64,000 nt of DNA from contig NC_049914.1 in the NCBI RefSeq assembly GCF_001411555.2, forward strand, positions 10,840,847 through 10,904,846, in the 5' to 3' direction. The position numbers and the translations under genes are program-made. The stretch is from Juglans regia (lineage: Eukaryota > Streptophyta > Magnoliopsida > Fagales > Juglandaceae). The notes beneath the pieces are model-generated. The model was not told where the DNA came from. It searched no databases and worked only from the letters and a program-made list of their open reading frames with translations. Below, one piece after another: positions 1 through 12,502 of this stretch; the stretch's first letter is position 1, and every line of letters begins with the position of its first letter.

Positions 1-3000
1 CTCAACTTTTCATTTTTCTGATGAAGATTCTATTTTTCAGACACTTGAATTTTTACTTGATCAAAAAACTGACCATGTTGATGAAAATGTCTTTGAATTT
101 TTGGACTATTTTGCAGATTCTTCTTTACCACTTGAAGTACAACTTGCAGGCGCAAGATGGAAACCCCAGTTTGAAACTCTACCACCACGAGACGTACTTA
201 AATCTTCAGTGAAAGAAATTCCCCAGTTGGATTTGAAACCACTTTCTCAAGATTTAAAGTATGTTTTTCTTAGTCCTGAATGTGACACTTTTCCAGTGGT
301 GATTTCCTTAAAGTTAAATTAGAAGGATGAAATCCAGTTGATTGAAGTCTTAAGAAAGTATCGAGGCGCAATTGGTTGGACAATAGCCGACATCAAAGGT
401 ATTGATGCTTCTGTTTGTACCCACAGAATCCATCTTAAAGATGACGCTAGACCGGTTCGTGATGCTCAACGTAGGCTCAATCCTACCGTGAAGGAATTTG
501 TCAAAGAGGAAGTATCATTTACCCCATCTCAGACAGTAAGTGGGTAAGTCCAACTCAAGTGCTACCAAAACAATCTGGTTTAACTGTTGTTAAAAGTGAT
601 AAAAATGAGTTGATTCAAAGTAGAATGGTTACTAGTTGGAGGATGTGTATTGATTATAAAAAACTTAATTCAACCAATAGGAAAAATCATTTTTCTTTAC
701 CATTATTGGATCAAATTTTAGAAAGAGTGGCTGGTAATGCATTTGATTTGTTCTTGGATGGATACTCTAGTTAGTATCAAATTGCTGTAGCGCCTGATGA
801 CCAGGAGAAAACCACTTTCACCTGTCCTTTTGGCACATTTACTTTTACCAGAATGCATTTTGGTTTATGTAATGCCCCAGCCACCTTTTAGAGATGCATG
901 ATGAGTATTTTTTCTGACATGATTGAGGATATTTGTGAAATATTCATGGATAATTTCTCTGTTTTTAGAAAATATTTTGATTGTTGTTTGCATAATTTGA
1001 CACATATTCTCCAGAGATGTGAGGAAAAAAATCTTTTACTTAATTGGGAGAAATGCCAATTTATAATTACTCTGGGCATTGTCTTGGGACATATTGTTTA
1101 TTCTAAAGGTATAAAGGTCGACAATGCAAAAATTGAATTAATATCTAAACTTCATATCCTTAGGACGGTTAAGGATATTCGTTCTTTTCTTGGCCATGCT
1201 TGTTTTTATAGGCGGTTTATTCAAGAGTTCAGTTCTATTGCAAAACATTAGTGCACTGTTTTACAAAATGATATTGAATTTGTTTGGACTGATGAGTGCC
1301 AAAAAACTTTTGATACCCTTAAAGAATCACTTATCAATGCCCCTATTATGCAATCCCTGCAGTGGGACTTTCCATTTGAAATCATGACTGATGCCAGTGA
1401 TTATGCCTTAAGAGTTGTTTTGGGGTAACGTGTGGATAATAGACATTTTGTGATTTATTATGCCAGTAGAACCTTGAATGATGCCCAGAAAAATTACACC
1501 ACTACTAAAAAAGAATTGCTTGGACTGATGGTTTTTACACTTGATAAATTTCGGGCTTACATTCTTGGTTCTCCTACTACTATTTTCACTAACCACTCTA
1601 CTCTTAAGTATTTGTTGGCCAAGAAAAATGCAAAACCACGCTTGATTCGCTGGATTTTACTACTTCAAGAGTTCAACATCACCATTAAGGACAAGAAATG
1701 AGTTGAAAACGTGGTAGCTGACTACCTCTCTAGATTGCCATCATCCTCCTCTTCACATGGCAGCCTTTCTCTTGATGATAGTTTCCCAGATGAGCAGCTC
1801 TTTGTGATTCACAAAGCTCTCTGGTTTGTTGACATGGTTAACTATCTGGTGACTAAGAGAATGACTTCTGAATGGTCCACCCAAGACAAGCATCGATTTC
1901 TCTCTAAGGTATGACATTTTTACGTTGATGATCCATACATTTTCTAGGGATGTAAACGGTCCGGTCCGGTTTTGGATAAAATCTAGGATCGAACCAGTAT
2001 GTACCGGTTTTGTATTTTTCAAAACCGATTACGCACTGGTTACCATCCTAAACCAGTACTTCCGGTTTTACCAGTTTCCGATCCGGTCCGATCTGGTTTT
2101 TCAATTTTTTTAAAATGTAAGTTTCACAATTTATCATTAAAAATTTGTTTATAAAAAAAAAAATTGATTTAAAAAAAATTGTTTTATACTTTTATTAATA
2201 AATTAGACTATATAACAGTATTAATATTAGACTATTGGTATAGTTATAAGTTATATATTAGTATTAGTTATAAACTTTTAGTGATTCATTATTAATATTT
2301 TATGTAATAATTTATAAATTATAATAAGAAATTATTTCATATATGAATATATATAATTATATATATTATATATAAAAATTTCACATAAAAATTTATAATT
2401 ATACATTATATATAAAACTTATATATATTAAAATATTAAAATATAAAAAATATTTTGTATAAAACTTATATATAAAAATATTATTTTTTATTTTTTTTAA
2501 TCAACCGGACCGGTCCAAAAAATCCTGGAACCGGAACTGGACCGGAATCGGCCAGTTTTTACATTTTAAAAATCGGTTCCGGACAGGACCAGTTCAAAAC
2601 CGGTAAAATCGGTCCCGTTCGGTCCGGTCCGGACCAGTTTTCCGGTTTGAGTTTACACCCCTAGCCTTTTCAAATATTATTCGGACCAATTGATTCGAAG
2701 ATGCATTCTTGATGATGAGTTTTTTTCTGTGTTGAGATTTTGTCATGTGGGTGTATCTTGTGGTCATTTTTCAGCAAAGAAAATAGTCTCTAAAATTTTG
2801 CAAAGCGGTTTTTACTGGCCTTCCATGTTTAAAGATGCTTATAATTTTTCTAAGGCTTGTGAGCCTTGTAAAAAATTGGGATCCATTAGCAAAAGAGACA
2901 TGATGTGTCTCTCTCCTCTATTCTTACCTTAGAAATTTTTTATTGTAGGGGAATAGACTTCATGGGACCTTTTCCAGTCTCCTTTGGAAATACATTTATT

Positions 3001-3838
3001 TTATTGGCTATGGATTATGTTTTAAAATGGGTGGAGGCCATCGCTTGCAAAACAAATGACCATCGTGTTGTCCTAAAATTTTTCCAATATCTGTTTGCTC
3101 GCTTTGGCATGCCCAAAGTTATCATTAGTGATAGGGGTTCTCATTTTTGCAACAAACCATTTTCTACACTCATGAAGAAATATGGTATCACAGACCGAGT
3201 TTCTACCCCTTATCACCCTTAAACAAATGGGCAAGCAAAATTGACAAGCAGAGAGATCAAAATCATTTTAGAGAAAACCATCAATCCTAATTGGAAAGAT
3301 TGATCAATTAAGCTTCTTGATGCTTTATGGGCTTATAGGACAGCTTTTAAAACTAATCTAGGAATGTCCCCTTATCGATTAGTTTATGGTAAAATTTGTC
3401 ATTTACCTATTGATATTTAGCATCGAGCTCTTTGGGCTATAAAACATGTTAACATGTCACTTGATGAAGTTTTAGGATTGAGAAAATTGCAGATCAATGA
3501 ATTGGATGAATCTCATCAGGATGCCTATGATAACGCTCAGCCAGCAAAGGAACGCGTGAAAATTCTACATTATCAGAAAATTCATCCAAAGCATTTCACA
3601 CTTGGCCATGAAGTTCTTCTTTACAACTCTCGCTTACATATTTTTCCTGGTAAATTGCAATCTCAATGGAGTGGGCTATACATTATAAAGAAGGTTCATC
3701 TTCACAGGGTGGTAGACATTGTCAATTAGAAGAATGACAATAGCTTCACTATCAATGGACAACGTCTAAAACCGTTTCTGAAGGTCTTTGATCCACAGGA
3801 AGAGATCTTGCTTGTGCAAGATTTCAGGGAAGTGTTTT
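1..3838 (+). pseudogene. Ty3/gypsy (Athila/Tat-type) pol, decayed, split by a MITE
   Basis: Pol polyprotein of a Ty3/gypsy retrotransposon, entering the window already inside pol. In order: the RT-proximal linker (motif AIGWTIADIKGI, residues typical of Athila-type elements), reverse transcriptase (WRMCIDYKKLN, TTFTCPFGTF near 600-900), RNase H (about 1390-1700), integrase zinc domain (H-H then CEPC near 2865) and integrase core (GIDFMGPFP near 2950, ISDRGSHF near 3130), ending in a chromodomain-less C-terminus near 3838. The catalytic RT motif reads FMDN at about 943-954 instead of Y/F-x-DD, and the expected third acidic residue of the integrase after TNGQA reads Lys. In-frame stops occur for example at 319, 772, 889 and 3220. 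A 719-bp MITE interrupts it. Clearly dead; the clade is inferred from motif similarity. Confidence 0.9.
1945..2663. mobile_element. hAT-type MITE inserted in gypsy pol
   Basis: A 719-bp non-coding element with ends TAGGGATGTAAACGG and ...GTTTACACCCCTA, which are near-perfect inverted repeats. Both ends are rich in CCGGTCCGG palindromes and the centre is almost pure A/T. It is flanked by an imperfect 8-bp target duplication, ACATTTTC at 1937-1944 and GCCTTTTC at 2664-2671, the length expected for hAT elements. Removing the element and one duplication lets the gypsy reading frame run across the gap. No transposase is present, so it depended on an autonomous partner. Confidence 0.8.
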
Positions 3839-4987
3839 GATCTTTTTCCCCCTTTACAGCTTTCTTTACTTGCATTTTTTTTTATTTGTTGTTTTGTTTT
3901 GATTTTATATTTCATGTTGATTTTTTTTTGTTTTGCTTGCTTATTCTTGTGCACTTTGTTTTCTTTCGTTTGATTAATTGAGGATCATGTCTCTCACTAG
4001 TTGGGGTAGCGTGTTTTGCTTGCTTATTTCTGTGCACTTTGTTTTCTTTCGTTCGATTAATTGAGAATCATGTCTCACTAGTTGGGGGTAGCATGTCTAC
4101 ACAGATTTTTTAAAAAAAATTACAGTAATGTGATGTGCATTGATACACATATGATTGACACACACTCTATTTCTAGTATTTTGTAAAATCTGAGCATCTT
4201 GGTGAAGTAGTTGAGCATAATCAATTTGTGAACATCTATTTTCAAGCTTAAGCATAGAGCATGATTTTTTATGTATCATATTTTGTTGATGTGTGGCTTG
4301 AAACACCGGGATGTTATACTTATTGAGATGAGACTTGGTAAGATTTATATAGAATGAATGGTAAATTTTGAAAGACATTTTGCACATGCTTACATTTGTA
4401 GTGTTCCTTATTTACTGTTCATTGATTTAACACAGGAGAAGTAAACTGCAAGATTACCAAGTTATGTTTCAAAAAAAAGAAGAAAAGAAGAAAAGGAAAA
4501 AGAAAAAAAAAAGATTTGAAAAGAATAGAAAAAAAAAAGGATAAAGGCGGCTTAGTGAAATATCCTAAGTAAAGGACTAGAAACAGTTACCCAAGACTTT
4601 GGGAGTTGAGTGTTCAACCTTTAAAAATATAGCTGGCGTGAAAACTGCTAATCCCTTGGGCTTTGAGGTAGTTAGAATCAATAATGATTAATCTTAAAGT
4701 TGAAAAATCCTATGAAAAATCATGGCTAGTAATGAGGAATACACAACCAATTTAGCTCCACACACACATTTGAGTTCTGAGACATTTGCCACAATTCTAT
4801 TTGAAAGATTGTTGAGATAGTTTCCGTGGGTATAGTCCCTCGGGGTTGAGTAGTAACGTATCACTTTTTTGAGAATTCAGAATTAAATTTGATTATTTCT
4901 ATTTGGATTTTGATCTTTATGCAATATTTATCTCAATTAATTTTCACTATTTTGCTCAATGATTAGCAAAAAACTAGTTGGGAAGTG
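3839..4987 (+). other. Gypsy 3' untranslated region
   Basis: Non-coding stretch between the end of gypsy pol and its 3' LTR. It holds an ~83-bp tandem duplication containing a CACTAGTTGGGG motif, an A-rich run near 4470-4540, and just before the LTR the purine-rich ACTAGTTGGGAAGTG that can serve as polypurine tract. I see no env-like reading frame that survives. Confidence 0.6.
3931..4095 (+). repeat. Tandem ~83-bp duplication with PPT-like motif
   Basis: Two adjacent copies of a block that runs from TTTTGCTTGCTTATT through CACTTTGTTTTCTTTCG to CACTAGTTGGGG(G)TAGC. The copies differ by a few substitutions and small indels. The CTAGTTGGGG core also recurs right before the LTR at about 4973-4984. 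Confidence 0.75.
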
Positions 4988-5545
4988 TGATTGAGCTGAG
5001 TTATTGCATATTTTATACATTTATAACTAATATATTTTATTTATTTCATTACATTATTATTGATTTTAAATGAAAAAATGGTTAAAATGAATAAATCCGA
5101 GTTGTGATTTAAATTGGTTAATAGCATGATTTATGCTTAATTTTATAACTTCTCATTTAATTGGACAATGTTCATTCACAGGCACAACATATTTTTGATA
5201 TTCTATTATTATTTTTTATTTTATTTTATTTCTAATTTCTATTATTTTTTTTAGATCAAGAAACGAAAAGGTATGAAAAAAAGTCAAAAAATACCAAAGA
5301 AAAAAAAAAGAAAGAAAATAAAGCAAGAAAAGTCAAGAAGGCACCAAAAGCAAGTCAAAGAGGACCAACATTATCTGGGTGGTTGGAATTTGGCGGAAGG
5401 AATACAAAAACTCTTTTGGTTTTGAACGCTGGGCAACACACGAAAAAGAAATTAAAAAAAAAAAGGCAAGGGTTTTTACTTGGGGGGCAAAAACGCAAAA
5501 AGATAGAAGAGGCACGACTTCTTGATAATGTAGCGAAGTATGTTT
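4988..5545 (+). repeat. Gypsy 3' LTR, 5' part only
   Basis: Begins TGATTGAGCTGAG directly after the purine-rich tract. Its first ~500 bases are the reverse complement, with scattered differences, of the block ending at 14859, which identifies the boundary independently. The LTR is cut off at about 5545, where Ty1/copia RT sequence begins on the opposite strand, so about 0.75 kb of the LTR is missing here. The junction position is approximate. Confidence 0.75.
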
Positions 5546-6480
5546 GACAGTTGTAAAATGAGATTCTTTGGGATTTGTTTGAAATCTAGCACAAACCCCA
5601 ACACTGAATGCAATGTCTAGTCTACTAGTAGTGAGATACAGTAGACTCTCAATCATGCTTCTATACAGTGATTGTTCAACACTCTTGCCAGTCAGATTAG
5701 TACTAAGCTTGACACTCGTGCTCATGAGGGTTCTGGCATGACTTTTGCCATCTAACCCAAATTTTTTGATCAGATTCTTTATATATTTGGATTGGGATAT
5801 AAACATCACATTGTCTAATTGTTTCACTTGGAGACCTAAGAAGAATGTCAATTCACCTACCATGCTCATTTCAAATTCATTTTTCATTTCTTTTGCAAAT
5901 TCAAGAGCAAGTGCATCAATAAATGATCTAAACACAATATCATCCACATAGATTTGAGCAATCGTTATGTCATCTCCAACTTTCTTGATGAATAGTGTTC
6001 TGTCAACACCTCCTCTCAAAAACATGTGATCTAATAGATATGTAGTCAGCCTCTCATACCAGGATCTGTGAGCTTGTTTTAGACCAAGGCTTTTTTCAAC
6101 CTATAGACATGATTTGGATACTTTGGATCCTTAAAATCTTTTGGTTGCTCGACATACACTTCTTCTTGAAGGATCTCATTCAGGAAGACACTCTTGACAT
6201 CCATTTGATAGAGTTTAAAACACATATGGCAAGCAATACTCAACAATATCTCGATTGGCTCAGGTCTAGCAACTGGTGCAAATGTCTCATCGAAATCTAT
6301 TCCTTCCATCTGAGCATATCCTTGAGCAACTAATCTTGCCTTATTTTGCACAATGGTACCATTCTTATAAGACTTATTCTTAAAAATTCACTTGGTACCA
6401 ACCGCATTATGATCCTCTGTTCTAGGAACTAAGTACCAAACATCATTCCTCACAAATTGATTTATTTATTCATGCATGTC
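5546..6480 (-). pseudogene. Ty1/copia reverse transcriptase, 3'-truncated
   Basis: RVT_2-type reverse transcriptase read on the - strand. Visible motifs in order: [26 protein letters not shown], here cited only by its parts KARLVAQGY and DETFAPVAR (about 6330-6270), the [11 protein letters not shown] block (about 6210), the catalytic YVDD at about 5943-5954 (intact), and the conserved SLLYLTTSRLDIAF block (about 5620). The frame breaks between 6079 and 6025. The sequence stops after the SHFTTVK segment near 5546, so the connection and RNase H domain are lost, as is the 3' LTR. Confidence 0.85.
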
Positions 6481-7601
6481 ATTTATCCAACTCTCAACAT
6501 TCAGAGCTTCTTCTACTCCTTTTGGTTCAATCTGTGAAATGTAACTTGAGTGGGCTAATTGATTTATCACTTTCCTCCTTAGCCTCATTCCTTCATCTAC
6601 ATTACCAATAATGTTATCCTGAGGATGGTTTAACTTCACTCTTGAAGATGACTCTTTATGAATATTGACTTTTTGACTAGAAGATGTCTCGAAATTTTCA
6701 TCAAACTCACAAGAATCTTCTTCTCTAGTTTCACTTGGTGCATTTACTTGCTCTTTCTTACTCAGTGCCTCTCTAGGAGTATCATTTACAACCACATTTG
6801 TGGATTCCATAACAATTTGAGTGCGTAGATTGTAAATCCTATATGCACGACTATTTCTGGAATAACCAAGAAAGATTACCTCATCACTCTTTGGGTCAAA
6901 CTTAGCCAAGTTTTCTGTATCTCTCCAAATGTAGCATTTGCTTCCAAATACCCTGAAGTAATTTACATTTGGCTTCTTTCCTTTCCACAGTTCATATGGT
7001 GTCTTGGATGTGCTTGGTCTACAATAGACTCTATTCATAGTGTGACAGGCTGTGTTTACAACTTTTTCCCAAAAGTGAGTAAGTACGCTCTTATTGTGCA
7101 TTGTGACTACAGCTATTTCTTGGATGACTCTATTCTTTCTTTCGACCACTTCATTTTGATGTGGAGTGATAGGAGCAGAGAATTCTTGACGAATACCCTC
7201 TTCATCACATAATCTCTCAAAACTTGAATTTAAAAATTCTCTACCATGATTGCTCCTGATTTTGACTATGGGATTTCCTTGTTAATTCTGAAGTTTCTTG
7301 CACAATGTTCTAACCATGTCAAACGCTTCACTCTTTTCTCTCAAGAATTCTACCTAAGAGTATATAGTAAAATCATCTACCATCACCAATATGTATTTAT
7401 TTCCCCTTAGGCTCTCAGTTTAGAGGGTCCTATAAGATCAAGGTGCAACAACTCTGATGGTCGTTTGGTCAGGATGATTGTTGTGTTCTTGTGAGTTATA
7501 CTAATTTGTTTCCCCAATTGACATGACCCACATACTGGAGACTCTATTTTACTCAACTCAAGTAATCCTACTACCATTTCTTTCTCGGTGATCTTAGACA
7601 A
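6470..7601 (-). pseudogene. Ty1/copia integrase with GAG pre-integrase domain
   Basis: On the - strand the GAG_pre-integrase end (CGSCQLGKQ, near 7530, with LLHLDLIGP at about 7440) leads into the integrase core. A downstream part reads VVERKNRVIQE (about 7150), containing the third catalytic Glu, then the copia-type C-terminal segments TPYELWKGKKPNV and FLGYSRNSRAYRIYN (6985-6830). Between 7400 and 7150 the frame is interrupted by stops. The acidic, Ser-rich linker to RT follows (6780-6480). Confidence 0.8.
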
Positions 7602-7727
7602 GTCTATGATTTACATGCCCAAGTCTTTGGTGCCAAAGATCAGTAGCCACGCTCTTAGCACTATTGTAATTGTACTGTGAGCTAGGAGCGATAACATAGC
7701 AATTATCAGAAGTCCTGGCTCCCTTCA

Positions 7728-8075
7728 TCACACAATTTCCATCATTATCAGACACGACACACATTTCTTTTGAAAAGTGAACTTCAGCACCCTATCAGAT
7801 ATTTGACTTATACTAAGCAGATTTGCTCTCAAGCCATCAACAAACAAGACCTCACGCATGACAGGTAATCCAGGAATTTCAATCTCACATTTCTCAATTA
7901 AATCAGCTTTACCACCATCTCCAAATGTCACTGTTCCACATTTATACTCTTCAATAGTTTTAAACAAAGTTATAGAACAACCGCTATCAAAGTACCACAA
8001 AGAAGTGTCTCTAGCCTTTAAAACAATGTGTGCTACATGACATGTGTCTCTTTCTCCCTTTTTGATCCACACTTT
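7728..8075 (-). pseudogene. Ty1/copia aspartic protease
   Basis: Retropepsin-like domain of copia pol. The segment WYFDSGCSITLF (about 8000-7965) has the catalytic DSG; it is followed by VTFGDGGKADLIEKCEI and LLSISQISD, the order seen in plant copia proteases. It sits between gag (right) and pre-integrase (left) on the - strand as expected. The frame is open here for about 114 codons. Confidence 0.8.
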
Positions 8076-9489
8076 TTTTTTTTATCTTTGGATGGTTCAC
8101 CTTATTAACCCTATGGCTAGTAGTCAATTGGTCTAACTTTACATTAATCATATCATTTTGTTTAGTTAAGACCATGACTTGACTCCATAAGTTCTGACAC
8201 CCTTTTCATGAGTAGCACTTTTTATTTTTCTTGGGATGCCTCCTAAACTCAAAACAGTTTGGTCGGATGTGACCAATCTTACCATAATTATGATACACGT
8301 GGCTTGCTTTGTTAGCACTGTCTCATGAAGGGTGAGACATACTTAGGAAAATTCATGAAATTCTTACCCTTTTTTGGAGGATAAACAGTCCTACTTTTAG
8401 AGGATGCAGGAGCATGCATAGAATGATTCCTTAATCAAAGCAATCTAGTCTAACATGACCAATGTTTCTACAATGATGACATACAGAGCTCGTTTTGCGA
8501 GCTCTTTGTCTCTTAGGAGATGGAACTGACTTTTGCACATATAAGGATTTTTTACCCTTTTTTAGATGGGTAAACATTCCTATTCTCAGTCAACGCATGA
8601 ATAAACACAGTTTTTCTTACAATTTCATAGGAGGTTTTTGAAGTTGAAGGAACATGAGACTTTTCTTCAACATAGCCTAGATCGCTTTTGTCACCAGAGG
8701 ACTTTCCTACACTTAGTTTGTAAAACTTTTGTGTCCCACTAAAAAATTTTTGCAATTTAGTTTTCATGAAAATCAACTCACTTTCCTGAGTTTTCACTTT
8801 ATCTTCAAGGACACATTCCTCCTTTGTAACTGGTCTGTTAGACTAATGGTTTCATTTAATTTGTCTTGAAGACCATTCTTATCTCTTTTGCAAAATTCTA
8901 TCTTCTCAATATGTGCTTTATTAAGTTTCCTCAATTTCACACACTCCATGTAAAACTTCTCATAGATTTCCTGCAATTCGTCTTCATACTCGGAATCATT
9001 TCTAGATACACTCTCATCATTAGACACTTGTTCACTATAGTGACTTTTGTTACCAACAGAAGAGGTGAGCGCCATGTAGTTGAGATTTTTCTTCGGATAA
9101 GAATTCTCTAATGAGTCACTTGACTCGGACTCACTTTCACTTAGGGAAGCAATCTTTTTGCTTTTTCTTTGCCCTTTTTGTAATTAGCACATTCAAAGCA
9201 AATGTGCCTAAAGCCACGATATTCATGACACTGTACATTTGATTGTACCTTGTATTTGGTAGCTCTAGTGTATTTCTTAGAGCTCTTTTCCTTGTTTCCT
9301 AAATTCGAATCTTTGTTGAATCTTTCAAACTTTTTCTTCTCCTGTCCTTGGTTCTTGTTATTTCTAGACACAAATTTTTCTTCTCCTGCCCCTAGTTCTT
9401 GTTATTGCATAAAAGGCTATTTCCTTATCACTCATGAAAAGTTCATCAGATGATTCATCTGACTCCTCTTTCACTATGTTGAGAGCTAT
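8076..9489 (-). pseudogene. Copia gag, C-terminal part with degenerate zinc knuckle
   Basis: Lys/Ser-rich gag sequence on the - strand. The zinc knuckle near 9220-9180 reads CHEYRGFRHICFEC, where the second Cys of the CCHC finger is Tyr. A coiled-coil-like, charged segment follows (9075-8794). Frames change repeatedly, so it is non-functional. Its right end is the GCTAT duplication flanking a 3.0-kb insertion; the N-terminal part of gag continues at 12508. Confidence 0.7.
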
Positions 9490-11547
9490 TGTAACACCCC
9501 ATTCCCGTAGGTTAGAAGTATCACGTGTTTTTCATAAAATAAACCCGACAAGAGATCTCATATTTAATAAATAAAAATAGGATTTATTTTGTAGGAAAAT
9601 GTCTAATAAAATGTCTTCCAAAAACATTAAATGAATAAACTGAATAAAATTTAAGTCATAAAAACAATTTTATTCTAGAAGGTCTAAAACTAAATCAACT
9701 GCTCCTTCTAATCCTGGCCTGCCTGCTCGTATTCATCATCCTCACCTGGTTAGTTAAAAATATGAAAATAAACTAAAATGAGTCGAAGACTTAGCAAGAA
9801 ATCCATCACAACGTAAACGTAATAAACATAATGTTTTCATAAAAGTTTTCATGCTGAGAGCTTAAAATTTATTACTGTTCATACTGATGCTTATGCTATG
9901 TATGACTGATTTAACTGAATTAACTAACTGATCTGACTAATTTATCTGATTTAACTGATTTATCCGACTCACCAACACACTTAACCCTGTATGCAAGGTT
10001 GTGCACCAGCCCCACGTCCCGTTGCAGCAAGGGGAGAAGCTGATAGTATTCTGGCATACTATGGTGGACCACATCTAAGTTTGTGGCTTGCTCATCCACC
10101 TTGAAACTGAACTATATTGGTATCATGCATTTGAATGGCCATCTTATTAACTGATCTTATCTTATCTTGCACTTGAATTTAAGATGGCTTACGTGTCTTA
10201 TACACATGAGATACATGTCATATTACATACATAATCATAATTTCTGAATTTAAACATGATGCAGAATGACAAAATCGTATGCTATGCTAGATGACATGTT
10301 TGCATATAACGTGAGTGGTGCATAAATAATTGGCTGGAAATGAACTGGCTTGAATAATACTTATTTATAAGCTGAACTGTGATGATCCTAATTTGTGATT
10401 AAATTACTTACCTCGCTGTGCTTTTTCTTGAATATCACTCTGTAACTCATCACCTATACGCAATAATAACTATTACTAAATCTATTTGGGAACAATAAGT
10501 ACTAATATCTTACTTAATTAAATTTGCAATCTTGAAGATAGTCAAATAAATATTTTGTTTAACACCATAATCAAATAAATCCTAGTATTTAAATTACTTA
10601 AATACTAATAACATATTATAATTTAGTAGAATACTTGAGCTATTTTAAAATAAATCATAAAACTTCAACTCTTAAAATAAGTTTCATTTCTTAACATAAT
10701 TAGTAATCTTATAAGAAATCTAATAAATATTAATATCGTTTAAAATAATTCTTAATATATTTCTTTATTTTCAACCTACAGCTTTAATAAAATAATTATA
10801 ACAACATCTATTAAAGTAGACAGTAGAATCTCGTTTAATAAAGCATTCAAAATAATTTAAAAACTATTAATGCTGAAATATGATATCTAATCTTTCAAAT
10901 ATAATTTAATTGTATATATATATATATATATGAATCTAAAATAATTTGTGGAAACATTCGATTAATAAAAATAGACTTAATCATAATATTATTCAACACT
11001 CATAACTTATTCCTTAATTTCTTTTTAAAGTATAACATAATAATTTTATTAACATCCGACTAAATAGATAAAGGAATATTAATTAAAATAATAGGCTCCA
11101 TAATATACTTCAAAACACATTTTAAATTCCTTAAACATTTTCTTAAGCACAATTCAATTGCAATAATCAATCCCACAAGAGTCTAAGCCCATTTAAAAAC
11201 ATATACCAGTTTACAAAAACTAGCCCCTTTCTTAAAAACAAGAAAGCCTGAGACCCGCATGAAGAAGTCCACTAGGAACTAGGGCTTTTGGCCGGATGGG
11301 CTTTAAGGTCTACGACCCATCATGAACTTAAGGATTTCGATGGAAATCAAAACATATAGGCCAAACAAACAGAGGAATTGCGAGGGAGGGGGGGAAGTTC
11401 TGCGATGGACTCATCGAGAGAGGAGGGGCTGCACGGTGCGATGGTTCCGGTGGCTGGAAGCCAAGGCGATGTGACTGGGTCTTCTGGCAGCGTAGTGTGA
11501 CGCCGAGTGAGGGAGAGAGAGTTTGAAGAGAGAACTGTTAGACCAAA

Positions 11548-11583
<36 letters not shown>

Positions 11584-12502
11584 GCAGAGACAACAGCGGC
11601 TTACCTGAGGGAGTGGGTGCGACGGAACAAAGATGGTCGGCAGTTTCTGTGTCGTCAGACAGGTGGTTCGGCGTCCCTCTAGGTGGATACCGTGGAAGCG
11701 AAACAGAGGCTTTAGCCTTCACGTCCGTGGCTGCTATGGCGTGCCTTCGCGGCTGGGGATGGTCCAATGTCTTCTAAGGTGGCTTCGACTTGTTCTTAGC
11801 AGCGTGGAGTCGCTGCGGAGGAACATGGGTGATGGTGGTGTTGTTGCAAAGGGGAGGAGTAGTGCTGATGCTACTGTATTGCGTGGCTGGATAGTGCTTT
11901 CTCTTGGTCCGAACGTCTGGTAAATTCTAGGATGTCCGACATAGTGCTCCGACATCTTCTGTGGTGGCTAGCGACATAACCTGTAGTGACTCCCCTTGGT
12001 GGCTTCCGGCGTGAGAGAGAAGTGCTCTGTTTAATGGGACGGTGGCTTTCATCTTGGCCTAACGAGGTTGACGACACTACTAGTGGGTGCGATGTAGATG
12101 ACTTTAACGTGGGGTTTGTTGCGGAGCAAGGAATGAGACGTGCATGGGAAGGTCTGTTGTTTTGTGTTGTATTTTGGGAGTCTAGGATGAGTTTGAGGTT
12201 AGGATTATAAAATCAAGAGATGAGGTTCGGTGGAGATAGGGAGAAATAAACTTTAAATTCAAACCAAACTCTAGTGAACGTAATCTGATACAATCTAGTA
12301 ATAATTATTAAAATTAATAATAAAATAAAACTCTAGTAAATTCAAACAAAATTATAATAGAACTTATTAAAATTAATAAATGTAAAATCTGATAATATAA
12401 TAATAAGAATAGTTATATATTAATAGTTATATAATAATAGTTATATAAAAAGAAATACATAAAACTTATCTTATGGTCTAATCTTAGGATCGGATTGTTA
12501 CA
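9490..12502. mobile_element. 3.0-kb solo-LTR-like insertion in copia gag
   Basis: The unit starts TGTAACACCCC and ends GGATTGTTACA, and is bounded by the perfect 5-bp duplication GCTAT (9485-9489 and 12503-12507). Such ends and a 5-bp duplication fit a long LTR left after recombination, or an internal-deleted LTR element; no gag or pol lies inside. The left two thirds are AT-rich. The right third (11390-12210) is GC-rich, includes a (GA)n run at about 11551-11580, and contains open frames on both strands that match nothing I know. A second member lies at 17175-19964, sharing the ends and a segment near AAGGTTGTGCACC (about 10000). Confidence 0.75.

Noticed and set aside
11411..12210. Overlapping frames on both strands in the GC-rich part of the 3-kb unit
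   Set aside because: Frames overlap on both strands, include a GA run and match no family; GC-rich DNA gives few stops by chance.
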